Shown piece by piece: positions 58,701 through 62,649 of a stretch of 64,000 bases of DNA (position 1 is the first letter of the stretch; each line of letters starts with the position of its first letter). The stretch covers positions 38,179,501 to 38,243,500 of the forward strand of contig NC_134370.1 of NCBI RefSeq assembly GCF_035582795.1, written 5' to 3'. The notes below the pieces were generated by a model. That model saw nothing but the letters and a program-made list of their open reading frames with translations. It ran no database searches and had not been told where the DNA came from. Position numbers and translations under genes: made by a program. This stretch comes from Mycteria americana (Eukaryota > Chordata > Aves > Ciconiiformes > Ciconiidae).

Positions 58701-58981
58701 TTGGCCCTGGTCAAGCCGGGAGCTACAGTATCTAGGTGTCCATCAATAACAAACCATCCCCTGGCAATTAACCCTGACGCTGACGTTTTGCTCAGGGGTG
58801 GGGGAAATATTTCTGTGGGCTGCAAAGTGTAAAAGGATGGAGAGCGCAACAAGGCTGTGCATGTGGCTGGCCAGAGCCTGGTGCAAATACACTGATGCAT
58901 GAAGGGGCACCTGGACTTACCCTTGACAATCCTGTACCACACTCTCCCATTAATGCCTTCATCCGCGTCTGTGGCTTTCAC
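16423..58981 (-). CDS. CDH23: Cadherin-23, 3' two thirds of gene (EC11 to C-terminus), 42 coding segments
   Basis: CDH23 forms the upper part of the hair-cell tip link, bound to protocadherin-15 at its N-terminus and to harmonin through its tail. The segments in this window join to 6717 coding bases (2238 codons plus stop) with all phases matching. They encode cadherin repeats from within EC11 to EC27 with repeated LDRE, DADxGxN and DxNDN calcium motifs, a membrane-proximal domain, a TM helix ([19 protein letters not shown]), the tail with [15 protein letters not shown] (region reported to bind the harmonin N-domain) and the C-terminal PDZ ligand ITEL. Non-canonical linkers [14 protein letters not shown] and VNDC resemble the mammalian protein as I recall it. 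Exons 5' of EC11 lie beyond the window. VSIR is nested in the intron 35330-51821, and a CR1 LINE abuts the exon at 23902-24079. Confidence 0.97.
17719..17832 (-). CDS. CDH23: CDH23 window exon 41: harmonin-binding segment
   Basis: The exon encodes [20 protein letters not shown] then [18 protein letters not shown]. Mammalian work places the harmonin N-domain ligand in this helix. The donor is GAG|gtagac. Confidence 0.95.
18012..18134 (-). CDS. CDH23: CDH23 window exon 40: cytoplasmic tail
   Basis: The exon encodes [20 protein letters not shown] then [20 protein letters not shown]. The donor is AAG|gtgagt. Confidence 0.96.
18217..18346 (-). CDS. CDH23: CDH23 window exon 39: cytoplasmic tail
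   Basis: The exon encodes [40 protein letters not shown] and RTH. The donor is CAT|gtgaga. Confidence 0.95.
18768..18828 (-). CDS. CDH23: CDH23 window exon 38: cytoplasmic tail
   Basis: The exon encodes [19 protein letters not shown] at ACGG|gtgagt, 61 nt, almost unchanged from mammals as I recall. Confidence 0.95.
19145..19185 (-). CDS. CDH23: CDH23 window exon 37: juxtamembrane HKRK (41 nt)
   Basis: The exon encodes [13 protein letters not shown] between tttcacag and ACTG|gtgagc. Phases 2 and 1 fit its neighbours. Confidence 0.93.
19502..19581 (-). CDS. CDH23: CDH23 window exon 36: transmembrane helix
   Basis: The exon encodes [20 protein letters not shown] then NWYYRT, ending in GT|gtgagt. 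The membrane segment is followed by the positive HKRK of the next exon, so the tail is cytosolic. Confidence 0.96.
19762..19882 (-). CDS. CDH23: CDH23 window exon 35: membrane-proximal domain
   Basis: The exon encodes [20 protein letters not shown] then [20 protein letters not shown]. The donor is CAG|gtaaca. Confidence 0.95.
19976..20073 (-). CDS. CDH23: CDH23 window exon 34: membrane-proximal domain
   Basis: The exon encodes [20 protein letters not shown] then [12 protein letters not shown]. The donor is GCG|gtacgt, phase 2. Confidence 0.95.
20355..20611 (-). CDS. CDH23: CDH23 window exon 33: EC27 to membrane-proximal domain
   Basis: The exon encodes [40 protein letters not shown] and [20 protein letters not shown]. 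The donor is CAG|gtaacc. Confidence 0.95.
20728..20889 (-). CDS. CDH23: CDH23 window exon 32: EC27
   Basis: The exon encodes [20 protein letters not shown], then [20 protein letters not shown] and ANIFSI. The donor is ATCG|gtgcgt. Confidence 0.94.
21014..21277 (-). CDS. CDH23: CDH23 window exon 31: EC26-EC27
   Basis: The exon encodes [39 protein letters not shown] and [20 protein letters not shown], ending SEYTA. The donor is GCAG|gtaagg. Confidence 0.95.
21457..21586 (-). CDS. CDH23: CDH23 window exon 30: EC26
   Basis: The exon encodes [20 protein letters not shown] then [20 protein letters not shown]. The donor is GCAG|gtgggt, phase 1. Confidence 0.94.
21771..21881 (-). CDS. CDH23: CDH23 window exon 29: EC25-EC26
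   Basis: The exon encodes [20 protein letters not shown] then [17 protein letters not shown], 37 codons. The donor is CCC|gtaagg. Confidence 0.95.
22201..22395 (-). CDS. CDH23: CDH23 window exon 28: EC25
   Basis: The exon encodes [20 protein letters not shown], then [20 protein letters not shown] and [11 protein letters not shown]. The acceptor gtgcaagcag has almost no pyrimidine tract. The donor is AAC|gtgagc. Confidence 0.93.
22930..23141 (-). CDS. CDH23: CDH23 window exon 27: EC24-EC25
   Basis: The exon encodes [20 protein letters not shown], then [20 protein letters not shown] and [20 protein letters not shown]. The donor is GAG|gtaaat. Confidence 0.95.
23902..24079 (-). CDS. CDH23: CDH23 window exon 26: EC23-EC24 (acceptor at CR1 edge)
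   Basis: The exon encodes [20 protein letters not shown], then [20 protein letters not shown] and [11 protein letters not shown]. The linker is INDF. The acceptor gtgattctgtgaag lies at the very end of the CR1 tail, so the pyrimidine tract and branch region now come from the LINE. The donor is AGCGG|gtaggt. Confidence 0.93.
24080..24875 (-). mobile_element. CR1 LINE, 5'-truncated, 3' tail abutting a CDH23 exon
   Basis: The - strand encodes the reverse-transcriptase C-terminal part typical of CR1: [60 protein letters not shown] and [17 protein letters not shown], ending [11 protein letters not shown] short 3' region ends in two ATTCTGTG octamers, the CR1 hallmark. The 5' break is near 24875, where CR1-like sequence (catacaattg) stops. 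The ORF reaches this end without a stop, which suggests a fairly young copy. It has the same orientation as CDH23. Its last bases are one or two nt from the AG acceptor of the exon at 23902-24079. Confidence 0.93.
25313..25432 (-). CDS. CDH23: CDH23 window exon 25: EC23
   Basis: The exon encodes [20 protein letters not shown] then [20 protein letters not shown], 40 codons. The donor is CAG|gtaggg, phase 0. The next intron contains the CR1 element. Confidence 0.95.
25587..25724 (-). CDS. CDH23: CDH23 window exon 24: EC23
   Basis: The exon encodes [20 protein letters not shown], then [20 protein letters not shown] and NPNT. The donor is ACG|gtaagg. Confidence 0.95.
25995..26164 (-). CDS. CDH23: CDH23 window exon 23: EC22-EC23
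   Basis: The exon encodes [20 protein letters not shown], then [20 protein letters not shown] and [12 protein letters not shown]. The donor is CAG|gtgagc. Confidence 0.95.
26248..26472 (-). CDS. CDH23: CDH23 window exon 22: EC21-EC22
   Basis: The acceptor is gccacag. The exon encodes [20 protein letters not shown], then [20 protein letters not shown] and [14 protein letters not shown]. The donor is GCAG|gttggt, an unusual +3 T, but the phase demands it. Confidence 0.92.
27057..27173 (-). CDS. CDH23: CDH23 window exon 21: EC21
   Basis: The exon encodes [20 protein letters not shown] then [18 protein letters not shown]. The donor is AATG|gtaagt. Confidence 0.94.
28043..28501 (-). CDS. CDH23: CDH23 window exon 20: EC20 and EC21 (459 bp)
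   Basis: This is the largest internal exon. It encodes [60 protein letters not shown] and [17 protein letters not shown]. The EC20-21 linker is VNDC. The donor is ACAG|gtagga. Confidence 0.95.
28734..28937 (-). CDS. CDH23: CDH23 window exon 19: EC19-EC20
   Basis: The exon encodes [20 protein letters not shown], then [16 protein letters not shown] and ENSPP. The donor is CCAG|gtcagg. Confidence 0.93.
29024..29149 (-). CDS. CDH23: CDH23 window exon 18: EC19
   Basis: The exon encodes [20 protein letters not shown], then AMVTYQLM and LFVIDNRT. The donor is ACAG|gtgggg. Confidence 0.94.
30023..30125 (-). CDS. CDH23: CDH23 window exon 17: EC18-EC19
   Basis: The exon encodes [20 protein letters not shown] then [13 protein letters not shown]. 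The donor is CCAG|gtaggt, phase 1. Confidence 0.94.
30665..30772 (-). CDS. CDH23: CDH23 window exon 16: EC18
   Basis: The exon encodes [20 protein letters not shown] then [16 protein letters not shown], 36 codons. The donor is CGG|gtaatt. Confidence 0.94.
30987..31196 (-). CDS. CDH23: CDH23 window exon 15: EC17-EC18
   Basis: The exon encodes [20 protein letters not shown], then [20 protein letters not shown] and ENAFYINST. The ATG at its start is internal. The donor is ACC|gtacgg. Confidence 0.95.
31432..31565 (-). CDS. CDH23: CDH23 window exon 14: EC17
   Basis: The exon encodes [20 protein letters not shown] and then [13 protein letters not shown], ending PPLSST at ACG|gtgagt. Confidence 0.95.
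32496..32676 (-). CDS. CDH23: CDH23 window exon 13: EC16-EC17
   Basis: The exon encodes [20 protein letters not shown], then [18 protein letters not shown] and [14 protein letters not shown]. The donor is CTCG|gtgagt, phase 1. Confidence 0.95.
32677..34905. other. CDH23 intron, 2.2 kb
   Basis: The intron is AT-richer than its neighbours from about 33.0 to 34.6 kb. The flanking exons join directly (TSTAT | VLVNLND) as I recall for mammals, so no exon is missing. I see no repeat family. Confidence 0.6.
34906..35025 (-). CDS. CDH23: CDH23 window exon 12: EC16
   Basis: The exon encodes [20 protein letters not shown] then [11 protein letters not shown], 40 codons. The donor is ACG|gtaggg. Confidence 0.95.
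35108..35329 (-). CDS. CDH23: CDH23 window exon 11: EC15-EC16
   Basis: The exon encodes [32 protein letters not shown] and [15 protein letters not shown], ending FHIDSTT at ACG|gtcagt. Confidence 0.95.
35330..37020. other. CDH23 intron upstream of VSIR
   Basis: I see no exon of either gene here. CpG content rises from about 36.7 kb towards the VSIR start. Confidence 0.6.
36780..37260 (+). promoter_or_regulatory. VSIR: CpG-rich VSIR promoter and 5' UTR region
   Basis: Dense CpG sites occur from about 36.78 kb (acgcacgcggggg, gccgctcgccccgg) to the first exon. The start context gccgcgATGg is strong. An in-frame ATG at about 37041 lies upstream, but the downstream ATG begins the signal peptide directly. 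Confidence 0.55.
37143..37206 (+). CDS. VSIR: VSIR exon 1: signal peptide
   Basis: The exon encodes [20 protein letters not shown] then H + G at donor CACG|gtaagc, phase 1. The start is chosen by strong context and the immediate hydrophobic core. Confidence 0.9.
37143..47278 (+). CDS. VSIR: V-type immunoglobulin suppressor of T-cell activation (VISTA), complete, 7 coding exons
   Basis: VISTA is a B7-family inhibitory receptor of myeloid and T cells. Exons 37143-37206, 42114-42569, 43331-43378, 44620-44727, 46277-46304, 46780-46967 and 47241-47278 join in frame to 309 codons (human about 311). They give signal peptide [20 protein letters not shown], one IgV domain ([27 protein letters not shown]), a short stalk with one Cys (LQNC), a TM helix ([20 protein letters not shown], nearly the mammalian one) and a tail with [23 protein letters not shown] and DPVPDSPN. 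The VISTA-specific extra cysteines (ICPEG, QSC, YCC, stalk C) are kept, and an added Cys appears in SLCICP. The human RHHHS cluster is absent (RWEQG). It lies inside a CDH23 intron on the opposite strand, as in mammals. Confidence 0.96.
37207..42113 (+). other. VSIR: VSIR intron 1
   Basis: The intron is 4.9 kb. CpG-rich DNA extends to about 37.95 kb. I find no exon of VSIR or CDH23 within it. Confidence 0.7.
42114..42569 (+). CDS. VSIR: VSIR exon 2: IgV domain
   Basis: The 456-bp exon encodes the whole Ig[39 protein letters not shown], three N-x-T sites (NVTE, NGT, NLT) besides [17 protein letters not shown] and FVELQIQQ. It is histidine-rich ([21 protein letters not shown]). The donor is AAG|gtgagg. 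Confidence 0.96.
42784..42810. repeat. Poly(A)-rich tract in VSIR intron
   Basis: Runs of A interrupted by single G and T (ttaaaaaaaaaaaagaaaaaaata). No retroposed gene is attached. Confidence 0.8.
43073..43103. repeat. T-run facing A-run (foldback) in VSIR intron
   Basis: A run of about 10 T is followed after gacc by about 15 A, which can pair into a short hairpin. Confidence 0.8.
43331..43378 (+). CDS. VSIR: VSIR exon 3: stalk
   Basis: The 48-bp exon between caccacag and AAAG|gtaaaa encodes [16 protein letters not shown]. It keeps the single stalk cysteine and an N-C-T sequon. Phases fit exons 2 and 4. Confidence 0.85.
44620..44727 (+). CDS. VSIR: VSIR exon 4: transmembrane segment
   Basis: The exon encodes [20 protein letters not shown] then [16 protein letters not shown], nearly identical to the mammalian TM. 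The donor is AGAC|gtacgt. Confidence 0.95.
46277..46304 (+). CDS. VSIR: VSIR exon 5: juxtamembrane tail (28 nt)
   Basis: The short exon between tggcag and AGAG|gtgagg encodes [10 protein letters not shown] across its junctions (human RAQELVRMDS). Confidence 0.88.
46780..46967 (+). CDS. VSIR: VSIR exon 6: cytoplasmic tail
   Basis: The exon encodes [15 protein letters not shown], then [20 protein letters not shown] and [16 protein letters not shown]. The donor CTGG|gtgagt leaves phase 1. An internal TCG|gtgagt at 46826 could act as an alternative donor. Confidence 0.92.
47241..47278 (+). CDS. VSIR: VSIR exon 7: C-terminus
   Basis: The exon encodes [12 protein letters not shown] and ends TAA at 47276-47278. 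The last residues differ from mammalian NFEVI. Confidence 0.92.
47279..48945 (+). other. VSIR: VSIR 3' UTR (inferred)
   Basis: The region is noncoding. ATTAAA near 47965 and AATAAA at 48922-48927 are candidate poly(A) signals, so the true end is uncertain. Confidence 0.5.
48946..51821. other. CDH23 intron between VSIR 3' end and exon 51822-52049
   Basis: No exon, RNA gene or recognisable transposon is seen. ORFs here are short and unsupported. Confidence 0.6.
51822..52049 (-). CDS. CDH23: CDH23 window exon 10: EC15
   Basis: The exon encodes [20 protein letters not shown], then [20 protein letters not shown] and DEGNPSLS, 76 codons. The donor is TCG|gtgagc. The next 16.5-kb intron holds VSIR. 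Confidence 0.95.
52083..53150. other. AT-rich CDH23 intronic block
   Basis: This stretch is clearly AT-richer than its surroundings, not simple repeat, with several TAAT cores (taattc, attaat, ctaatta, attaatc) between about 52115 and 52840. It contains no supportable exon. It could be a conserved regulatory element, which alignment would show. Confidence 0.3.
53216..53288. repeat. Perfect 33-bp inverted repeat with 7-nt spacer
   Basis: Arm 53216-53248 (aggtgaggtctgaccacaag...) is the exact reverse complement of arm 53256-53288, with spacer actctgc. It lies in a CDH23 intron beside an exon and would fold into a strong hairpin in RNA or DNA. Confidence 0.95.
53328..53456 (-). CDS. CDH23: CDH23 window exon 9: EC14-EC15 linker
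   Basis: The exon encodes [29 protein letters not shown] and [11 protein letters not shown]. The donor is GAG|gtgagc. A perfect 33-bp inverted repeat lies 40 nt further into the downstream intron. Confidence 0.94.
53579..53707 (-). CDS. CDH23: CDH23 window exon 8: EC14
   Basis: The exon encodes [20 protein letters not shown], then [20 protein letters not shown], 43 codons. The acceptor is tttccag and the donor CGG|gtaagc. Confidence 0.93.
54374..54523 (-). CDS. CDH23: CDH23 window exon 7: EC13-EC14 linker
   Basis: The exon encodes [20 protein letters not shown], then [13 protein letters not shown] and DPDAGSNGQ, 50 codons. The acceptor is ccgcag and the donor CAG|gtaggg. Confidence 0.94.
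55605..55607 (-). CDS. CDH23: Candidate CDH23 3-nt microexon (AAG, Lys)
   Basis: On the - strand a strong pyrimidine tract (ctgctctcctccaacag) is followed by AAG and then by the strong donor gtaagtgcg. Flanking exons end and begin in phase 0 (DSTV | [11 protein letters not shown]). My recollection of the mammalian protein has STVKVYITVL here, one residue longer with Lys at this place. Inclusion restores that length. It is short enough to arise by chance, so RNA evidence is needed. Confidence 0.6.
56535..56636 (-). CDS. CDH23: CDH23 window exon 5: EC13
   Basis: The exon encodes [20 protein letters not shown] then [14 protein letters not shown], 34 codons. The donor is GTG|gtgagc, phase 0. Confidence 0.95.
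56729..57117 (-). CDS. CDH23: CDH23 window exon 4: EC12 and EC13
   Basis: The long 389-bp exon begins [20 protein letters not shown]. Its EC12-EC13 linker [16 protein letters not shown] lacks the DxNDN calcium motif, as I recall for the mammalian protein. It ends LFKINGIT at ACT|gtaagt. Confidence 0.95.
57320..57455 (-). CDS. CDH23: CDH23 window exon 3: EC11-EC12 linker
   Basis: The exon encodes [20 protein letters not shown] and [17 protein letters not shown], ending RDTG. The linker reads DVNDE instead of DxNDN. The donor is CAG|gtagga, phase 1. Confidence 0.94.
58406..58554 (-). CDS. CDH23: CDH23 window exon 2: EC11
   Basis: The exon encodes [20 protein letters not shown] then HLDREQ and [15 protein letters not shown], with an LDRE motif. 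The donor is CGG|gtaagg. Confidence 0.93.
58921..58981 (-). CDS. CDH23: CDH23 exon (window exon 1): EC11
   Basis: The acceptor is cgcgaag. The exon encodes [20 protein letters not shown] + G and its donor is AAGG|gtaagt, phase 1. The DADEGxNG calcium motif is intact. It is the 5'-most CDH23 exon in the window. Confidence 0.93.
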
Positions 58982-61350
58982 CTTCGCGAGAAAAGAAGAG
59001 CAGTGAAAATGAAGAGCAGAGCTTTCCTGACCATTACAAGTCCTCCCACCCTGCCCGAGCCTGGACATCCTGCCCCTCCACCTGAGCCAGGGGGCTTACC
59101 AACTGCAAAGAAAATATGTTACCCTCCTCTTGTCACTGGACAGCAGGGAGAGTGGGCTTGGGAGCCCTCGGCTGCCAGGTTAGCTGTTGGATGGGCTCGG
59201 GGTGGGAGCTGAGCCTGAGGACTATGTCATGAAATCTGCGGGCCAGTGCGCTGGTGGAGGTGCCTCCATCAGTCCTGCCCTGCACCCCAATGCTTGCCCC
59301 GCTGGAGACGCTGCCGGGGACGGAGGCTCCCTGCCTGCAGAGCTGGCTTGAGCCGGGCAGGGAGAGCTGCTCCTATGCCTGGTGGGCACACAGCCCATGG
59401 CATCAGGGTGTACCACACGCCTTGTTAAAGGAATGACCCACCTCTCGTCCAGCACACAAGCACCCTCCGGGGTCTAGTGGCTCCGAGCTGTTTGCATTTA
59501 CCCTCTCACTGCAAGCTCTTGCCAAGTCACCCAAGCAGCAGCATATGCAAAAAATACTGAAGGAAACATGAATGCAACAGCCTAGTGCATGCTGGTGGTC
59601 TGCACACTGGCCTGAGTCCTCACAAGACCCCGAGCAGTAGGTGGGAGCATCCCTCAGCTGTGGTGTGCTGTACGGTCCATGCACATACTGAATGAGCCAT
59701 CCACCCCGGGAAACCCAAGACACGTGTCCCCTCTGGTGTCGCCAAACAACACTGCAGTGCTTTCCCTGCAAACCCCAGCCAGCAGCCTGCCAGCCCTAGC
59801 AGCTGGGAAGCGGGACCCAGCGAGGGACAGCGGGCCCTGGGCTTCCTCCCCAGGCTGGCATCGAGCCGCTGCGTCTCCCCTCCGCAGAAACCACTTCCCA
59901 CAAAGCATCCAAACCATGACCGCAGCGGTGGCCACTTGCGAATCACTGGGGCGGGGACGTGGGGAATGCCTTAGCCTTTATTCTCCAGCTGCTCCCCTGG
60001 CTGCCCCCCCCCCATGGCATCTTCTGCCACATCTTCTGCCTACAAATATTACCCAGGGGTTTCCTTTCCCAGGCAGGTGGGGATTTGTACCTAGATTTGC
60101 ACTGAAAAGAGGAGGGGTTGCTGCAAAGGACGCACGTGCAGCAGGAACAGCAAGGCCATTTACAAGAGCTCAGCTTTAAAGCCCTAGGCTGGCTTTCACC
60201 CACAGCCCCACACAACAATTGCAGGAGTCAGAGATGCTCTTCCAAAATGCAGTTTTGAGATGCCTTGAACTGCTCTTGCTCCCTTCCGTGAAATAAGCCC
60301 ACGTCAGCAGAAATCTTAGAAAATGCTGACCCTGCCCTTGCAAACTATCTGGATTTCCCACCTGTGTGCCACACGCTGTTTTTCTCTATCCCAGACCAGC
60401 TCACGTCTTGCTTATGGCTGGACACAACCCTGTGCCTTGCTCTGTGTTTCACCGTGGACCCCGCACCTTCCTTTCACAGCAGAGAGCTCTCCCTCTGAAC
60501 GCCGCCATTGCATCCACACCAGCTCTTCCACACCCGGGGCTCCCCAGGGCCGTTTCTGGGCAGGAGCTGGGCTGTCTCCTCTCCCGGGTGATGGATGGGC
60601 CCTGCACCAGCAGGTGAGCGATGCCCAGGCAGACCAGCTGCCTTGGCACGGCGAGACCAGCCTGCCGCACACACTGACTCCCTCCTGGGAAAAGCTATCC
60701 CCATCCCGTCAGCCAATACGCCATGCCAGGGCGGCAGTGGTGGGAGGGAAGCCTGAGAGACAGGAGACAAATCTTTTTGTACCATTCCCTGCCCTGCTGT
60801 GCCCGGAAAACTGCATTTTAAGGCGAGCAAATGGAAGGTTTTCAACATGATGAGCACTGCATGGGAGCAGCAAACTGCACCCTGCAAACACCCCCTTAGC
60901 TGCCCTTTTCCCAGCTCACCCCAGCATTTGCTGCAGGCAGCTCTGGCACATAAACCAAGTGAAATGGGTCAGCCCAGGTATTTGGTTTTTATTAAAAAAA
61001 AAAAAAGTAGTTTGCATTAAAGCAACACATGCTCCTGCCGCTGCCGTGGCACAGCGTGCTGCTGGGAAAAAGCTCGGCTGCTGCTGGTTTGACGCCCTGA
61101 GGTCCCAGAGGAGATGCGGTACTTTGACAGACTGCCCCAAACTCGGGAAAACAATTTAACTGGAGTGCAACTGGTGGGAGAAAAGCTCTTTCTGCTGCAG
61201 GTGCAAAGCACCCTGTGCAGCCGAGCGCCGGTGCCTCCAGCCTGCTTTATCCCTCTGCTACAGAGAGAGGGCTGCAGGCAGAGCCAGCCTTTTGCAGGCC
61301 GCCTTGCAAACACCCCCGGCTCCTGGAAAGGGGTCAGAAGAGGAGGAGGA
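58982..61350. other. CDH23 intron at the 5' side of the window's last CDH23 exon
   Basis: No exon with cadherin motifs and flanking splice sites was found. The previous CDH23 exon must lie beyond 64 kb or was not recognised. Confidence 0.6.
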
Positions 61351-61379
61351 AGGAGGGGGAATAGAGGGATGGAAGAAAG

Positions 61380-61870
61380 CAGGCGGCTTTCCGCCGTTGC
61401 TGGGAAAGGGGCAGCAGGCGTGCGGAGGGCAGCCCGCCGCCCCCTCCCCGGCGCGGGGGGCTCAGCCCACGGCCGTACCATTCAGCCTTCCCGCAGGGGC
61501 AGAGCCCGGGGAAACGCGTCCCGGAGGGCTCGACCCCTCGCCCCAGCGGGGCACAGCCCCGGGGCACCTCCCTGCCGGCAAAGCTCGGCAGGGGGGCCGC
61601 GGCCCCCTCGGCTTTGCACGCCCGGGCTGTCCCCAGCCCGGCTGCCGCCTCTCTCCCACCCTCCCTTGCCCTCCGGGAGGGAGGAGGGGGCTGGCAGCCG
61701 GCAGAGCACGGTGGGAGAGGCAGCAAGGCAGGCGTGCGGGAGGCAAACCCCGGGCTCGGCCGGCCGGTGAGAGGTAGGGACCCCAAACCCCTGCGGCAAC
61801 CCCACCGCCGGCCGCCCAGGCTGACCCCGAGGGGCGAGCGAGACAGGCCGGGGACATGCCGCCGTCCCCG
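61380..61870. promoter_or_regulatory. CpG-island-like block in CDH23 intron
   Basis: About 500 bp is very GC- and CpG-rich (tttccgccg, ggcgcgggggg, aaacgcgtcccgg, ggggccgcggcc, ctcggccggccgg), unlike the rest of the intron. Long ORFs on both strands are a by-product. It may be an internal promoter of CDH23 or of an unseen noncoding RNA. No TSS can be shown. Confidence 0.45.
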
Positions 61871-62556
61871 GCTGGAGAGCTGCTGCCCCCAGCCCTGCAG
61901 CCGCCTGGGGAGAGGGCTGCAAACAGGCGGGGAGGGGACGTGCCAAGTTGGGGTGGGTCTGAAGTCAGGCACCCCTCCTCCCTTCCCCGTCTCGTTGCTT
62001 TGTCTGTCCCGCTGATGGGAGAGGGGGAAAGTCCTGCGGATGCAGCGCTGCTGCTCAACAGCAAGGGTGATGGGGTACAGCGTGCCGTCGCTTTCCGTGC
62101 CCGACTATTTAGGTTTGCTAAGCTGGGGGTTTGGTACCCTCCAGCATTACCTCCTCCTGCAAGCGAGCGGAAAGACTTAGTGCGTTGGGAAAAGCTGGGG
62201 AGCTCCAGGAAAGCGTCGCTAAGCAAGAGAGAGAGGGGAAAGAGAGCTGCTTTTCATCTGAGCCGTAGTACAGGCACAGAAGTGCCTGAAAACAGCCTTT
62301 TCTTTGCAGGAGTCTGACAAAAGGGAGGGAGAGCATATGGAAAAACTCCTGCCAAACTAACCAGCTGCGGCAGGCCAGGCAGGCAGTGCCCGGTGCTGGG
62401 CAGAATAATGCTCTCTTCTGCTTATGCTCAAGAATAATTTCTTCTTCCTTTCCACCTTCCTCAGGAGCATTTTGCTTTTTGCAGTTTCTCTTCTTTCCCT
62501 CTGATCCTCAGCTGCCTTGTGCCCAGTGCTGGGTCGCGAGCACTCGGGGGATGTCT

Positions 62557-62646
62557 CATCCCTGGCTGATCAGCCAGGGATGACCCTTCTGGGGGGGATG
62601 ATCAGGGATGATCCCTGATCAGCCAGGGATGACCCTTCTGGGGGGG
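62557..62646. repeat. 26-bp perfect palindrome with 32-bp direct repeat
   Basis: The sequence at 62557-62582, centred on tgatca, equals its own reverse complement. The 32-bp stretch 62566-62597 (ctgatcagccagggatgacc...) recurs at 62615-62646, and the spacer holds a near-palindrome gatcagggatgatccctgat. Confidence 0.93.
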
Positions 62647-62649
62647 TTT

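Noticed and set aside
61462-62226. 254-codon - strand ORF and matching + strand ORFs in the CpG block
   Set aside because: Stop-poor CpG-rich DNA; Pro/Arg/Gly/Ala-rich translations on both strands without homology I recognise.
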